This document shows, piece by piece, positions 1 to 7,680 of a stretch of DNA of 64,000 bases. Made by a program: the position numbers and the translations under genes. A model generated the notes under the pieces. It searched no databases. It was given only the letters and a program-made list of their open reading frames with translations, and was not told where the DNA came from. The DNA comes from Rubrivivax sp. A210 (GTDB lineage: Bacteria > Pseudomonadota > Gammaproteobacteria > Burkholderiales > Burkholderiaceae_C), in assembly GCF_904426505.1 (NCBI RefSeq), contig NZ_CAJGBN010000034.1, positions 310,001 to 374,000 of the forward strand. Reading direction: 5' to 3'. Positions within the stretch are counted from its first letter, which is position 1; every line of letters begins with the position of its first letter.

Positions 1-1
1 G

Positions 2-283
2 CAGCGCTTTGCCATCGACCAGGAAGCCGAGGTCGGCATCGAGGTCGGCCAGGACCGCGGCCTGCGCGTGCCGCTGGCGGCGCTGGCGCGCGACCGCGCG
101 GGCCACCAGGGTGTGTGGCTGGTGCTGGACGGGGCCGCCCGTTTCCAGGCGGTCGAGACCGGCGCCGCCGACGCGCAGCATGTACTCGTGCGCCAGGGCC
201 TGAGGGCGGGCCAGACGGTCGTCGCCGTGGCCGCCGGCGTGGCCGAAGGCCAGCGTGTGCAGGCCGCAGCGCCCCAGCGCTGA
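2..283 (+). CDS. Periplasmic adaptor (HlyD/DevB-like) of an ABC exporter, C-terminal end only
   Basis: This is the last 93 codons of a gene that begins before the window. The readable part has the beta-rich, alanine/valine-heavy character of the membrane-proximal region of HlyD/AcrA-type adaptors, including a stretch (VPLAALAR, then VWLVLDG) resembling the 'valid via parameter' strand of efflux adaptors. The next genes encode an FtsX/DevC-type permease and a DevA/LolD-type ATPase, which is the usual adaptor-permease-ATPase order of DevBCA exporters. The call rests on the order as much as on the sequence. Such adaptors bridge the inner-membrane permease and an outer-membrane channel; no channel gene is visible here. 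The substrate cannot be inferred. Confidence 0.65.
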   Translation, partial: QRFAIDQEAEVGIEVGQDRGLRVPLAALARDRAGHQGVWLVLDGAARFQAVETGAADAQHVLVRQGLRAGQTVVAVAAGVAEGQRVQAAAPQR

Positions 284-310
284 AGCACGCGGCGCAGCGG
301 CACGGCAGCC

Positions 311-1504
311 ATGGAACTCGCGCTCAAGGACATCCGGCGCCACCTGGGCAAGTTCCTGTCCACCATCGTCGGCGTGGCCCTGCTGCTGGCCATCGTGCTG
401 GTGATGAACGGCATCTACCAGGGCAATATCCAGGACGGAGTCTGGCTCATCGAGAACACGGCCACCGACCTGTGGGTGGTGGAGCGCGGGCGCGGCGGCC
501 CCTTCAACGAACCCTCGCGCCTGCCGCAGGACAGTTGGAAGAGTGTGGCCGCCACGCCCGGCGTGGCGCGCGCCAGCCCGCTGGCCCTGTACACGGCGCA
601 GCGCCCCATCGCCGGCCGCGAGCAGCAGTTCACCCTCGTCGGCTACGACATCTTCGGCGGCCAGGGCGGCCCCGGCCGCCTGGCCCAGGGCCGCGCCATC
701 GCCGCACCGCACTATGAGCTGGTGGCCGACGCCAAGCTCGGTCTGCGCCTGGGCGAGCGTGTCGACCTGGGCAGTGACGCCTACACCGTGGTCGGGCTCA
801 CGCAGGGCGCGGTCGATGCGGGCGGCAACCCGCTGGTCTATCTCGCGCTGGCCGATGCGCAGAAGGTGCAGTTCGAGCAGGACCCGCGCGCCCTTCAGAC
901 CGCCACCGCGGCCAATCTGCAGCGGCTGGAGCGCGCCGGCTCCAATGCCGAGCAGGCCGCCCGCCTGTTGCCGCTGCTGGCCACCAGCGGCAACAGCATC
1001 AATGCCGTGCTGGTGCGCCTGGCCCCGGGCGCCGATGGCGCGGCCGTGGCGCGCCACATCCGCGACTGGCTCTACCTCGACGTCTACACCAGCGCCGAGG
1101 AACGTGCCCTCATGCTGGACGGCAAGCTGGCGCGGATGTCGGCCGTGCTGGGCTTGTTCCGCACGTTGCTGGTGCTGGTCTCCATCGTCATCATCGCCCT
1201 CATCGTTTATGTGCTGACGATCGAAAAGATACGGTCCATCGCCACGCTCAAGCTGATCGGTGCGCCCAACGGGCTCATCGTGCGGCTGATCATGACGCAG
1301 TCGTTGTTGCTCACGCTGGCCAGCTTCGCCCTCGCTTATGCCCTGCGCGAGCTGATCGCGCCGGGCTTCCCGCGCACCCTGGCCTTCGTCGCGCCCGAGA
1401 CCGCCATCACTTTCGCGGTGATGCTGGCCGGCGGCGTGCTGGCCAGCCTGATGGCGGTGTGGCACGCGCTGCGCACGCCGGCCCAGCTGGCACTGGGCGG
1501 CTGA
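311..1504 (+). CDS. ABC exporter permease, FtsX/DevC type
   Basis: A 397-residue inner-membrane protein with MacB/DevC topology: one N-terminal membrane helix (about residues 16-40), a large periplasmic domain (about 45-275), then three membrane helices (about 280-310, 325-345 and 365-390). The segment KIRSIATLKLIGAPNG between the second and third helices is the conserved FtsX-family cytoplasmic loop. It starts 27 bases after the adaptor stop and is followed by the ATPase gene, so the three should form one tripartite exporter. DevC-type permeases transmit ATP-driven motion to the adaptor rather than forming a wide pore. Substrate unknown. Confidence 0.85.
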   Translation: MELALKDIRRHLGKFLSTIVGVALLLAIVLVMNGIYQGNIQDGVWLIENTATDLWVVERGRGGPFNEPSRLPQDSWKSVAATPGVARASPLALYTAQRPIAGREQQFTLVGYDIFGGQGGPGRLAQGRAIAAPHYELVADAKLGLRLGERVDLGSDAYTVVGLTQGAVDAGGNPLVYLALADAQKVQFEQDPRALQTATAANLQRLERAGSNAEQAARLLPLLATSGNSINAVLVRLAPGADGAAVARHIRDWLYLDVYTSAEERALMLDGKLARMSAVLGLFRTLLVLVSIVIIALIVYVLTIEKIRSIATLKLIGAPNGLIVRLIMTQSLLLTLASFALAYALRELIAPGFPRTLAFVAPETAITFAVMLAGGVLASLMAVWHALRTPAQLALGG

Positions 1505-1510
1505 AATGAA

Positions 1511-1549
1511 GCCCCCACGCTTCACTTCGTTCGCTGCCCCGTGGGGGGC
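1511..1549. repeat. Extragenic hairpin between permease and ATPase genes
   Basis: GCCCCCAC (1511-1518) pairs with GTGGGGGGC (1541-1549, one extra G) around a loop containing TTCACTTCGTTCG. It fills most of the 80-base gap inside an otherwise tight operon. It looks like one copy of a dispersed palindromic repeat, which is common in Burkholderiales genomes, but no second copy was noticed in this window. It may affect mRNA stability or simply be a passenger. Confidence 0.45.
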
Positions 1550-1584
1550 TCTCGGTACCTTCGGAACGGCCGGGCGGAACTGAG

Positions 1585-2304
1585 GTGGCCGTCGTCGAGA
1601 TCCACGCGGTGTCGCAGACCTTCGGCGAGGGCGAGCTGGCCGTGCAGGCGCTCAAGCCCGCCAGCCTGGCCATAGCCGCCGGCGAGCTGGTGGCCCTGCT
1701 GGGCCCCAGTGGGTCGGGCAAGAGCACGCTGCTGCTGGCCATCAGCCTGATCCAGCCGCCCACGCGCGGGCGCATCGTCATCGCCGGCCAGACGCTCTAC
1801 GACGATGGCCCGACCGCCATCGACGTGCGCGCCTTTCGCCGCCGCCACATCGGCTTCGTTTTCCAGCAGCACAACCTCATCCCCTTTCTCACCGCGCAGG
1901 AGAACGTGGCGCTGATGCTGCAGATCAATGGCGTGAGCCGGCGCGAGGCCCGGCGGCGCGCGCTGGACCTGCTCGGCTACCTGGAGATCGCCCACCGCGC
2001 CGACGCGCTGCCGGCGCGCCTGTCGGGTGGCGAGCAGCAGCGCGTGGCCATTGGCCGAGCGCTGGCCAACGAGCCGGCGCTGATCCTGGCCGACGAGCCC
2101 ACTGCGGCGCTGGACACCGAGCGCGGCAGCAAGGTCATGGCGATGCTGCGCAAGATCGCCCGCGAACGCCGCTCGGCGGTGATCGCGGTGACCCACGACC
2201 ACCGGATGATCGAGGGCTTCGACACCGTCTACCACCTCGACGACGGGCGGCTGGGCCAGGCCGAACGCCGTGCCGCCGCTAATCCCGCGGCCGCCAGCCC
2301 CTGA
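1585..2304 (+). CDS. ABC exporter ATP-binding protein, DevA/LolD type
   Basis: A 239-residue ATPase with Walker A (GPSGSGKST, about residues 41-49), signature LSGGEQQR, Walker B LILADEPTAALD and an H-loop histidine (TVTHD-like, AVTHDHR). It begins with GTG. The FVFQQHNLIPFLTAQENV segment is typical of the MacB/LolD/DevA branch that works with FtsX-like permeases. It should power the permease encoded just upstream. Its 3' end overlaps the convergent YeeE gene by 26 bases, so the exporter operon ends here. Confidence 0.88.
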   Translation: MAVVEIHAVSQTFGEGELAVQALKPASLAIAAGELVALLGPSGSGKSTLLLAISLIQPPTRGRIVIAGQTLYDDGPTAIDVRAFRRRHIGFVFQQHNLIPFLTAQENVALMLQINGVSRREARRRALDLLGYLEIAHRADALPARLSGGEQQRVAIGRALANEPALILADEPTAALDTERGSKVMAMLRKIARERRSAVIAVTHDHRMIEGFDTVYHLDDGRLGQAERRAAANPAAASP

Positions 2305-2884
2305 AGCGAGCCTCCAGCCGCGCCATGCCCCAGGCGCCGAAGGCGAGCAGGGCCATGAAGGCCAGCGTCCACCAGCCCATGGCGATGCCGCTGACGTCCG
2401 GCAGGGTCAGCTCGCCGGTGGCGCCGGCCTTGACCCAGGCGTCGAGGCCGGGCGTGAACTGGGCATAAGCCCAGACCCCGGCCAGCATGCCTGCCGCGAA
2501 GGCCAGCGCGTCCTTGCGGCCGGTGGCGATGGCAGCAACCGCCGTGCCCGGGCAATAGCCGCCAACCACGAAGCCGGCGCCGAAGAGCAGGCCGCCGATC
2601 AGCTGGGCCGCGTAGTTCGTCGGTTCCAGGTAGAGCTGGGACAGGTCCAGCGCACCGGCCGCGGCCAGCAGGGTCAGGCCCGTCAGCGCCGTCACCACGG
2701 CCGAGAACATCACCTTCACGACCGCCATGTCGTAGAGGTAGAACACGGCCGTGAGCTTGCGCGCGCTGCCGAAGCCGGCGCGTTCGAGTGCGGCGCCGAA
2801 GCCCAGGCCCAGCAGCAGGGCGATGGCCAGTTCGGCCACCGGCGAGAACTCCATGGTCGAACTCAGCGGCAACATCACAGCCAC
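2279..2884 (-). CDS. YeeE/YedE-family sulfur transporter, second half
   Basis: A 201-residue membrane protein with about five hydrophobic helices and the family motif GGYCPGTA (around residue 107), whose cysteine is the likely substrate-handling residue. In single-chain YeeE (thiosulfate uptake) two such repeats are fused. Here the two repeats are separate overlapping genes, as in PmpA/PmpB-like pairs. It is the distal gene; its start lies within the last 10 bases of the partner gene, implying coupled translation. Neighbouring sulfur-type molybdoenzyme genes support a role in moving thiosulfate or another sulfur species. The substrate is inferred. Confidence 0.82.
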   Translation of the reverse strand: MAVMLPLSSTMEFSPVAELAIALLLGLGFGAALERAGFGSARKLTAVFYLYDMAVVKVMFSAVVTALTGLTLLAAAGALDLSQLYLEPTNYAAQLIGGLLFGAGFVVGGYCPGTAVAAIATGRKDALAFAAGMLAGVWAYAQFTPGLDAWVKAGATGELTLPDVSGIAMGWWTLAFMALLAFGAWGMARLEARFRGWRPRD

Positions 2885-3423
2885 GCTTTCCGCACGAAAT
2901 ACGCGAGGCCGAAGGCGGCCGCGAAGACCGCGGCCATGAAGACCAGGCTGCCGACATTGAGCATGGCGCCGCCCGTCAGCGCCTGGCCGCTGGTACAGCC
3001 TTTGGCCAGTTTGGCGCCCCAGGCGGCGACGAAGCCGCCGACCAAGGCCAGGGCCAGGCGCTGGCCGTCGGCTATGCGCGGCCCGCGCTCGATGCAGAGC
3101 TTGAAGCGCCGCGCCTGCCAGCCCGAGAGCGCGGCGCCCGCCAGCGCGCCCAGCAGCAGGAACAGCGTCCAGTTCAGCAGCGGCTCGCCCTCGTTCCAGT
3201 ACTTCAGGTGTACCGCGCTGGCCTGCACCTCGGCCGGCGCCACCCAGCCCGTGAGCGCCGTCGCCAGCGCCGCGAAGCCGGCGCTGGCGCCGAGGCCGCG
3301 GCCGGTGAGCAGATAGCTCGCCAGCAGCACCAAGCCGAGCAGAAAGCCAGCCAGATAGGGGTTGAGAAAGGCGGCAGGCGCAGCACGCGGCGCGACCGTG
3401 GACCTGTAAGCCAAGGTGTTCAT
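2875..3423 (-). CDS. YeeE/YedE-family sulfur transporter, first half
   Basis: A 182-residue membrane protein carrying the other YeeE/YedE signature, KGCTSGQ (around residue 136), with a conserved cysteine. ATG is preceded by AAAGGA at good spacing. It overlaps the second-half gene by 10 bases, so the two chains are probably made together and pair in the inner membrane to form one transport path lined by cysteines. It is transcribed divergently from the small secreted peptide gene. Transport of thiosulfate or another sulfur compound is inferred from the family and the adjacent Psr-like operon. Confidence 0.82.
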   Translation of the reverse strand: MNTLAYRSTVAPRAAPAAFLNPYLAGFLLGLVLLASYLLTGRGLGASAGFAALATALTGWVAPAEVQASAVHLKYWNEGEPLLNWTLFLLLGALAGAALSGWQARRFKLCIERGPRIADGQRLALALVGGFVAAWGAKLAKGCTSGQALTGGAMLNVGSLVFMAAVFAAAFGLAYFVRKAWL

Positions 3424-3519
3424 GACCGTCCTTTCATGCCTGCTTTGCTATCCTCGCGCCGCACTTGCAGCCGCCGCCCACGGGACGCCGGCACGCCAAA
3501 CCCCAACCAGGAGTGACCC

Positions 3520-3693
3520 ATGATCCGTTTCGCGACCGCTCTCACCGTGACCCTGTTCGCGCTGGCCGGCACTGCCGCCCATGCCGCCGATGCGCCCGCC
3601 AAGCCCGCCGAGAAGGCCGCCAAGTCGGCCAAGGCCGCCTCGGCCCCCGCCTCGGCGGCGATGAAGAAGAAGGAAAAGAAGGGCGGTTGCTGA
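3520..3693 (+). CDS. Small secreted Ala/Lys-rich peptide ending in Cys (57 aa)
   Basis: ATG is preceded by AGGAG at 7 bases. The reading frame gives a clear signal peptide (MIRFATALTVTLFALAGTAAHA, cut here after residues 22-23), then a short alanine/lysine/proline tail and a C-terminal KKKEKKGGC. The mature peptide would be about 35 residues, strongly basic, with a single terminal cysteine. It sits alone on the plus strand between the YeeE pair and the molybdoenzyme operon, both on the minus strand. I do not recognise a family. Signal peptide, ribosome site and sharp stop make it a credible gene despite its size. A role in sulfur handling through the cysteine is speculation. Confidence 0.6.
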   Translation: MIRFATALTVTLFALAGTAAHAADAPAKPAEKAAKSAKAASAPASAAMKKKEKKGGC

Positions 3694-3718
3694 CCCGCCC
3701 GCCGCAGCCCCGTGGCCA

Positions 3719-4771
3719 TCACGGGGCCAGGCTCAGCACCGGCAGGATCTCGCTCGCCTGCCCGGCACCCACCATCACCCAGCGCAGGGTGTAGCCGCCG
3801 GCCATCACCAGCAGGGCCGGCACCACGGTGTGTGGCAGCTTGTGCGCCAGTTCCAGCGCCTGCCAGGCGATGGGCAGCACGATGCCCAGGCCGACCACGC
3901 CACCCCAGAAGGGCAGCGCATAGGCGCCGCTCATGATGAGCCCGGCTGCCGCCGCGTGCGAGGCCGAGCTGGTGTGAAGGTTGACCACCAGCAGGCCTAT
4001 GAGCAGCAGCTCGATGGCCAGGAACAGGATGTCGGCGCGGATCAGCGCGTCGGCCTGCTGCCGCTCCGGCCGCACGGCGGCCACCGGCTGCAGCAGCGAG
4101 GCCAGCGCGCCGCCCACCAGGCCCGTTGACGCCGGTCGCCCCAGCATCAGCACCGCCAGCAGATGCACCATCGCCGCCCCCGCCGAAAGCCCAGAGAACA
4201 GGAACAAGGGCCCGAGGATGGCGCTGTTCCACAGCGGCCTGGCCACCAGGGTGTCGAGCAGGATGCCGGTGTAGATGCCCAGGCCCACGCCGAGGCCGAT
4301 ATTGGCCAGGGCCAGCGCGCGCAGCGCCGCCGGGCTGTCAACCAGGGCCTGCGACCCGCGCCGCACGGCCGGCACGCGATCGGCCAGCCAGGGCCAGGTC
4401 TCGGGCAGGCGCACCAGGGCCGAGGCCAGCAGCACGCCATAGACCAGGATCAGCACCCAGGAGCCCCAGGACATCGGCGAGGTCGGCTGGAAGCTGGTGT
4501 AGATGCGCCAGACCTGCATCCGGTGCGCCAGGTCCAGCAGCAGGGCCAGCATGCCGACGTTCATCAGCACAAAGCCCAACAGCGGCGTGTGCATCGAGAA
4601 GAAGCTGCGGCCGTCGTCGCCGCGCGCCGCGCGCAGCAGGGCCACACCGCCCAGCACCATCATGCCGGCGACGGCGCCGCCCAGAAAGAGGTAGATCGGG
4701 ATCTCCCAGCTCCAGATCGCGAGCTGCGGATCGATGAGCGGGTTGTGCCTGGAGCTTGTGATTTCGAGCAT
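3719..4771 (-). CDS. NrfD/PsrC-family membrane subunit of a molybdoenzyme
   Basis: A 350-residue integral membrane protein with about eight or nine helices. The opening (HNPLIDPQLAIWSWEIPIYLF) is the typical NrfD/PsrC start, with a conserved glycine-rich first helix (GGAVAGMM). These subunits anchor the Fe-S and Mo subunits and exchange electrons with quinones. I chose ATG (MLEITS), preceded by GAGGAG at 7 bases, over an in-frame TTG five codons upstream that overlaps the previous stop. It is the last gene of the three-gene oxidoreductase operon. No haem-ligand pattern is evident, consistent with PsrC rather than a cytochrome b. Confidence 0.86.
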   Translation of the reverse strand: MLEITSSRHNPLIDPQLAIWSWEIPIYLFLGGAVAGMMVLGGVALLRAARGDDGRSFFSMHTPLLGFVLMNVGMLALLLDLAHRMQVWRIYTSFQPTSPMSWGSWVLILVYGVLLASALVRLPETWPWLADRVPAVRRGSQALVDSPAALRALALANIGLGVGLGIYTGILLDTLVARPLWNSAILGPLFLFSGLSAGAAMVHLLAVLMLGRPASTGLVGGALASLLQPVAAVRPERQQADALIRADILFLAIELLLIGLLVVNLHTSSASHAAAAGLIMSGAYALPFWGGVVGLGIVLPIAWQALELAHKLPHTVVPALLVMAGGYTLRWVMVGAGQASEILPVLSLAP

Positions 4772-4782
4772 GGCCGTTCTCC

Positions 4783-5322
4783 TCAACCCAGGTAGAAGAT
4801 GCGCGGCCGCGTGCCGGCCTCGGGCAGCAGGGTGCGGTGGCGCCGCGTTCGCAGCAATTCACTCACGGCGCTGCGTGGATCGTCGAGATCGCCGAAGTGC
4901 AGGGCCCGCGTCGGGCACACCGACACGCAGGCCGGGTCCACGCCGTCCTTTGTCCGGTGGTGGCAGAAGCTGCACTTGTCGACGTAGCCCTCGGGGTGGA
5001 CGTAGCGCGCGCCATAGGGGCAGGCGGCGATGCAGGCCTTGCAGCCTATGCACTTCTCGGGCGTCACCAGCACCACGCGGCCGGGCTCGGCGACATGGCT
5101 GGCGCCGGTGGGGCAGCAGGCCACGCAGGGCGGGTTGTCGCAGTGGTTGCAGCGCTCGGAGCGGATCTCCATGCTCAGCGTCGGAAAGCTGCCGCGCAGC
5201 TCGCTGACGATCCAGTCGCGGCAATAGCCCTGGGGCACGTCGTTCTCGGTCTGACAGGCCACCACGCAGTCCATGCAGCCCACGCACTGGCGGGTGTCGA
5301 TCACCATTCCGAAGCGAGCCAT
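4783..5322 (-). CDS. Four-cluster [4Fe-4S] ferredoxin subunit (PsrB/PhsB-like)
   Basis: A 179-residue soluble protein with 16 cysteines in four groups: CVGCMDCVVAC near the start, CNHCDNPPCVACCP, CIGCKACIAACP and CSFC..CVSVCP. This is the standard layout of the electron-transfer subunit of CISM molybdoenzymes and would bind four [4Fe-4S] clusters. It has no signal peptide, as expected for a subunit exported with its Tat-signal partner. The start lies one base after the Mo-subunit stop, and 11 bases separate its stop from the NrfD gene, so all three are one operon. Confidence 0.92.
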   Translation of the reverse strand: MARFGMVIDTRQCVGCMDCVVACQTENDVPQGYCRDWIVSELRGSFPTLSMEIRSERCNHCDNPPCVACCPTGASHVAEPGRVVLVTPEKCIGCKACIAACPYGARYVHPEGYVDKCSFCHHRTKDGVDPACVSVCPTRALHFGDLDDPRSAVSELLRTRRHRTLLPEAGTRPRIFYLG

Positions 5323-5323
5323 C

Positions 5324-7531
5324 TCAGGCCTCCTGCACGAAGCTGACGAAATTGCCGTGGATGCTGGTGCTGCCCATCAGCGGGTCGGTGGCATAGCGCG
5401 TATTGAGGGCGCCGGCACTGGCGCCCTTGAGGTAGGCGCTGGCCAGCATGGGGTTGGTGTTGCCGAAGCCGTAGACCATGTAGACGCAGTCCTCGCGGAT
5501 GCGCTGCGTGGCCTTGACGCGCACGCGGTTGCTGACCACGCCATCCTGGTTCTTCAGCCGCACGTAGGCGCGGTGCGTCAGGCCCAGCCGCGCCGCGGTG
5601 GCCGTGTTGACCCAGACCTCGTTCTCGGGCATCAGGTCCTGCAGCAGCGGGTTGCTCTGCGTGCGGCTGAAGGTGTGCACTGGCGCGCGCCCGGTGATGA
5701 GGCGCAGATGGCCCGCCGGCGCCGCCGCTTGCGGCTTGTACTTGGGCACCGGGTCGAAGCCCTTGGCCGCCAGCTGATCGGACCAGAACTCGACCTTGCC
5801 GCTGGGCGTGTCGAAGCTGAGCGTCAGGCCTTCCTCGACCGTGATGGGCTGGTGCTCGCCCATGATCACGCCCTCGCGCTTGAACTTGTCCCAGCTGTGG
5901 CCCGATTTCTCGATGCGCCAGGCCAGGTATTCCTCCATGTCCTTGAAGGGCATGGAGGCACCGATGCCCAGCTTTTCGGCCAGCTGCTTGGCAATCCACC
6001 AGGCCGGCTTCTGCTCGTGCGGCGGCGCCACCACGGGCTGGCGCAGCGAGGTCCAGCCGGTGCGGCCGAAGCCCACCAGCAGCTCATCGTGGCGCTCCAG
6101 GAAGGTGGTGTCGGGCAGGATCACGTCGGCATAGCCGGCGATCTCGCTGGGCACGGTGTCGCACACCACCAGCAGGTCGAGCTTCTGGATCGCATCCAGC
6201 GTCTCCTGCCGGTTGGGCAGGGCCTGCAGCAGGTTGGTCGAGTAGACGACCCAGCCCTTGATCGGGTAGGGCTGGCCGCTGATGGTGGCGTCGCGGATGC
6301 TGGTGGTGATGCCTTCGTCGGCAAAGGGGTAGCGCGCGCCGTCGCCGCCGTCGGCGCGCGGCTTGCCGGTGTCGGCGATCTTGGGCAGCGGATAGGGCGC
6401 GATCTTCATGCCCGAGGCCAGGAAGAGCCCGCCCTTGCGCCCCCAGTTGCCGAGCAGGGCGTTGAGCAGCGCGACGGCACGGCTCCTCTGGCTGTCGTCG
6501 CCATACCAGTTGACGCGGCGGCCGGGGTGGATGATGGAAGCCGGCCGGTGGCTGGCGAATTCACGCCCGGCAGCGACGATGAGCTCGGCCGCCACGCCGG
6601 TCTGCTCGGCCGCCCAGGCCGTGGTGTAACCGGCGATCTCGGCCTTGAACTGCTCGAAGCCGTGGCCGTGGCGGGCCACGAAGTCCTTGTCGTAGAGGCC
6701 CTCGGTGACGAGCAGGTTCATCCAGGCCAGCAGCAGCGCGATGTCGGTGCCGGGCTTCACCGGCAGCCAGTACTTGGCCTTGCTCGCCGCCACCGAGTAG
6801 CGCGGATCGACCACGATGATGGGCACCTGGCGCGCGATGGCCTGGGCAAACTCCTGCACCTGCGAGTTGTGCATGTTTTCGCCCAGGTGCGAGCCGATCA
6901 GCACCAGGCAGTCGGTGTTCTTGATGTCGGTGGGCTCGGGCGAGCCGACGCCGGCACCGAAGGTGAGCTGGAAGCCCACGTCGCGGGCGCCGCGGCACTG
7001 CGCGTACGAGGCCCCGGCGTAGTTGATGACGCCCCAACTGCGCAGCACATGCTGGAAGAAGCGCTGGCCGAAGACGTGATTGAAGAGGGCCACCGATTCG
7101 GCGCCGTGGGCGGCCTTGATGCGGCCCATGCGCTCGGCCACGAAGCCCAGGGCCTCGTCCCAACTCACCGCCTTCCACTGCTCCTTGCCGCGCTCGCCCA
7201 CGCGCAGCAGCGGCTGGCGCAGGCGGTCGGGGTCGTAGTAGGCGCCCACGGCGCCGGTGCCACGCGGGCACAGGCGGCCCATGCTCTGCGGGTCCAGCGG
7301 GTTGCCCTCGAACTTCCACAGCTTGCCGTCGCGCAGGTGGGCGATGCCGCCGCAGCGCCAGAAGCACATCTCGCAGAAGGTGGGGATGGTGGTGACGCCG
7401 CCGGACGTGGCGGCCGGGCCTGCTGCAGCGCTGGCCGGGCCGGTCATGGGCTGCCAGGGCGCCGAGGCGGCCGTGGCCCCCAGGGTGGCGGCCGTGATCT
7501 GCAGAAAGCGTCGGCGGGAGGGCTGTACCAT
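5324..7531 (-). CDS. Tat-exported molybdopterin oxidoreductase, catalytic subunit (PsrA/PhsA-like)
   Basis: A 735-residue bis-MGD enzyme. I chose the ATG giving MVQPSRRRFLQ because it puts the twin-arginine motif at residue 6 and has GAGG upstream; a longer frame exists but has no such support. Cys53, Cys56, Cys60 and Cys88 form the N-terminal [4Fe-4S] site. Cys179 (in YAQCRGARD) is placed where PsrA/PhsA-type enzymes have the Mo-ligating cysteine. With the ferredoxin and NrfD subunits it forms a periplasmic, membrane-anchored complex exchanging electrons with quinone. Adjacent YeeE genes favour a sulfur substrate (thiosulfate, polysulfide, tetrathionate or sulfite), in either direction. Arsenic or another oxyanion cannot be excluded from sequence alone. 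Confidence 0.85.
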   Translation of the reverse strand: MVQPSRRRFLQITAATLGATAASAPWQPMTGPASAAAGPAATSGGVTTIPTFCEMCFWRCGGIAHLRDGKLWKFEGNPLDPQSMGRLCPRGTGAVGAYYDPDRLRQPLLRVGERGKEQWKAVSWDEALGFVAERMGRIKAAHGAESVALFNHVFGQRFFQHVLRSWGVINYAGASYAQCRGARDVGFQLTFGAGVGSPEPTDIKNTDCLVLIGSHLGENMHNSQVQEFAQAIARQVPIIVVDPRYSVAASKAKYWLPVKPGTDIALLLAWMNLLVTEGLYDKDFVARHGHGFEQFKAEIAGYTTAWAAEQTGVAAELIVAAGREFASHRPASIIHPGRRVNWYGDDSQRSRAVALLNALLGNWGRKGGLFLASGMKIAPYPLPKIADTGKPRADGGDGARYPFADEGITTSIRDATISGQPYPIKGWVVYSTNLLQALPNRQETLDAIQKLDLLVVCDTVPSEIAGYADVILPDTTFLERHDELLVGFGRTGWTSLRQPVVAPPHEQKPAWWIAKQLAEKLGIGASMPFKDMEEYLAWRIEKSGHSWDKFKREGVIMGEHQPITVEEGLTLSFDTPSGKVEFWSDQLAAKGFDPVPKYKPQAAAPAGHLRLITGRAPVHTFSRTQSNPLLQDLMPENEVWVNTATAARLGLTHRAYVRLKNQDGVVSNRVRVKATQRIREDCVYMVYGFGNTNPMLASAYLKGASAGALNTRYATDPLMGSTSIHGNFVSFVQEA

Positions 7532-7600
7532 GATGGACCTCGAACTTCCGCCGGGGCCGCCGGCGGGCGCTGCTGAGATCGGTTTGCACCCGGTCTCGCA

Positions 7601-7614
7601 TACCCCATAGGGTA
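7601..7614. promoter_or_regulatory. Short dyad upstream of the molybdoenzyme operon
   Basis: TACCC (7601-7605) and GGGTA (7610-7614) form a perfect 5-base dyad with a 4-base centre, about 70 bases before the Mo-subunit start on the minus strand. The position would suit an operator, but dyads of this length occur by chance and no regulator gene is adjacent. Confidence 0.25.
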
Positions 7615-7680
7615 CATGCGGCGCACGATCTTGCACTGATCCATCTCAAGGCCGCGCCCCACCGCGAGGCGGGGCCGCAA

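Noticed and set aside
5273..7576. Plus-strand open frame of 767 codons opposite the molybdoenzyme gene
   Set aside because: The minus strand has clear Tat, Fe-S and Mo-ligand motifs. The opposite frame is His/Gly/Ala-rich with no motif, a usual shadow in GC-rich DNA.
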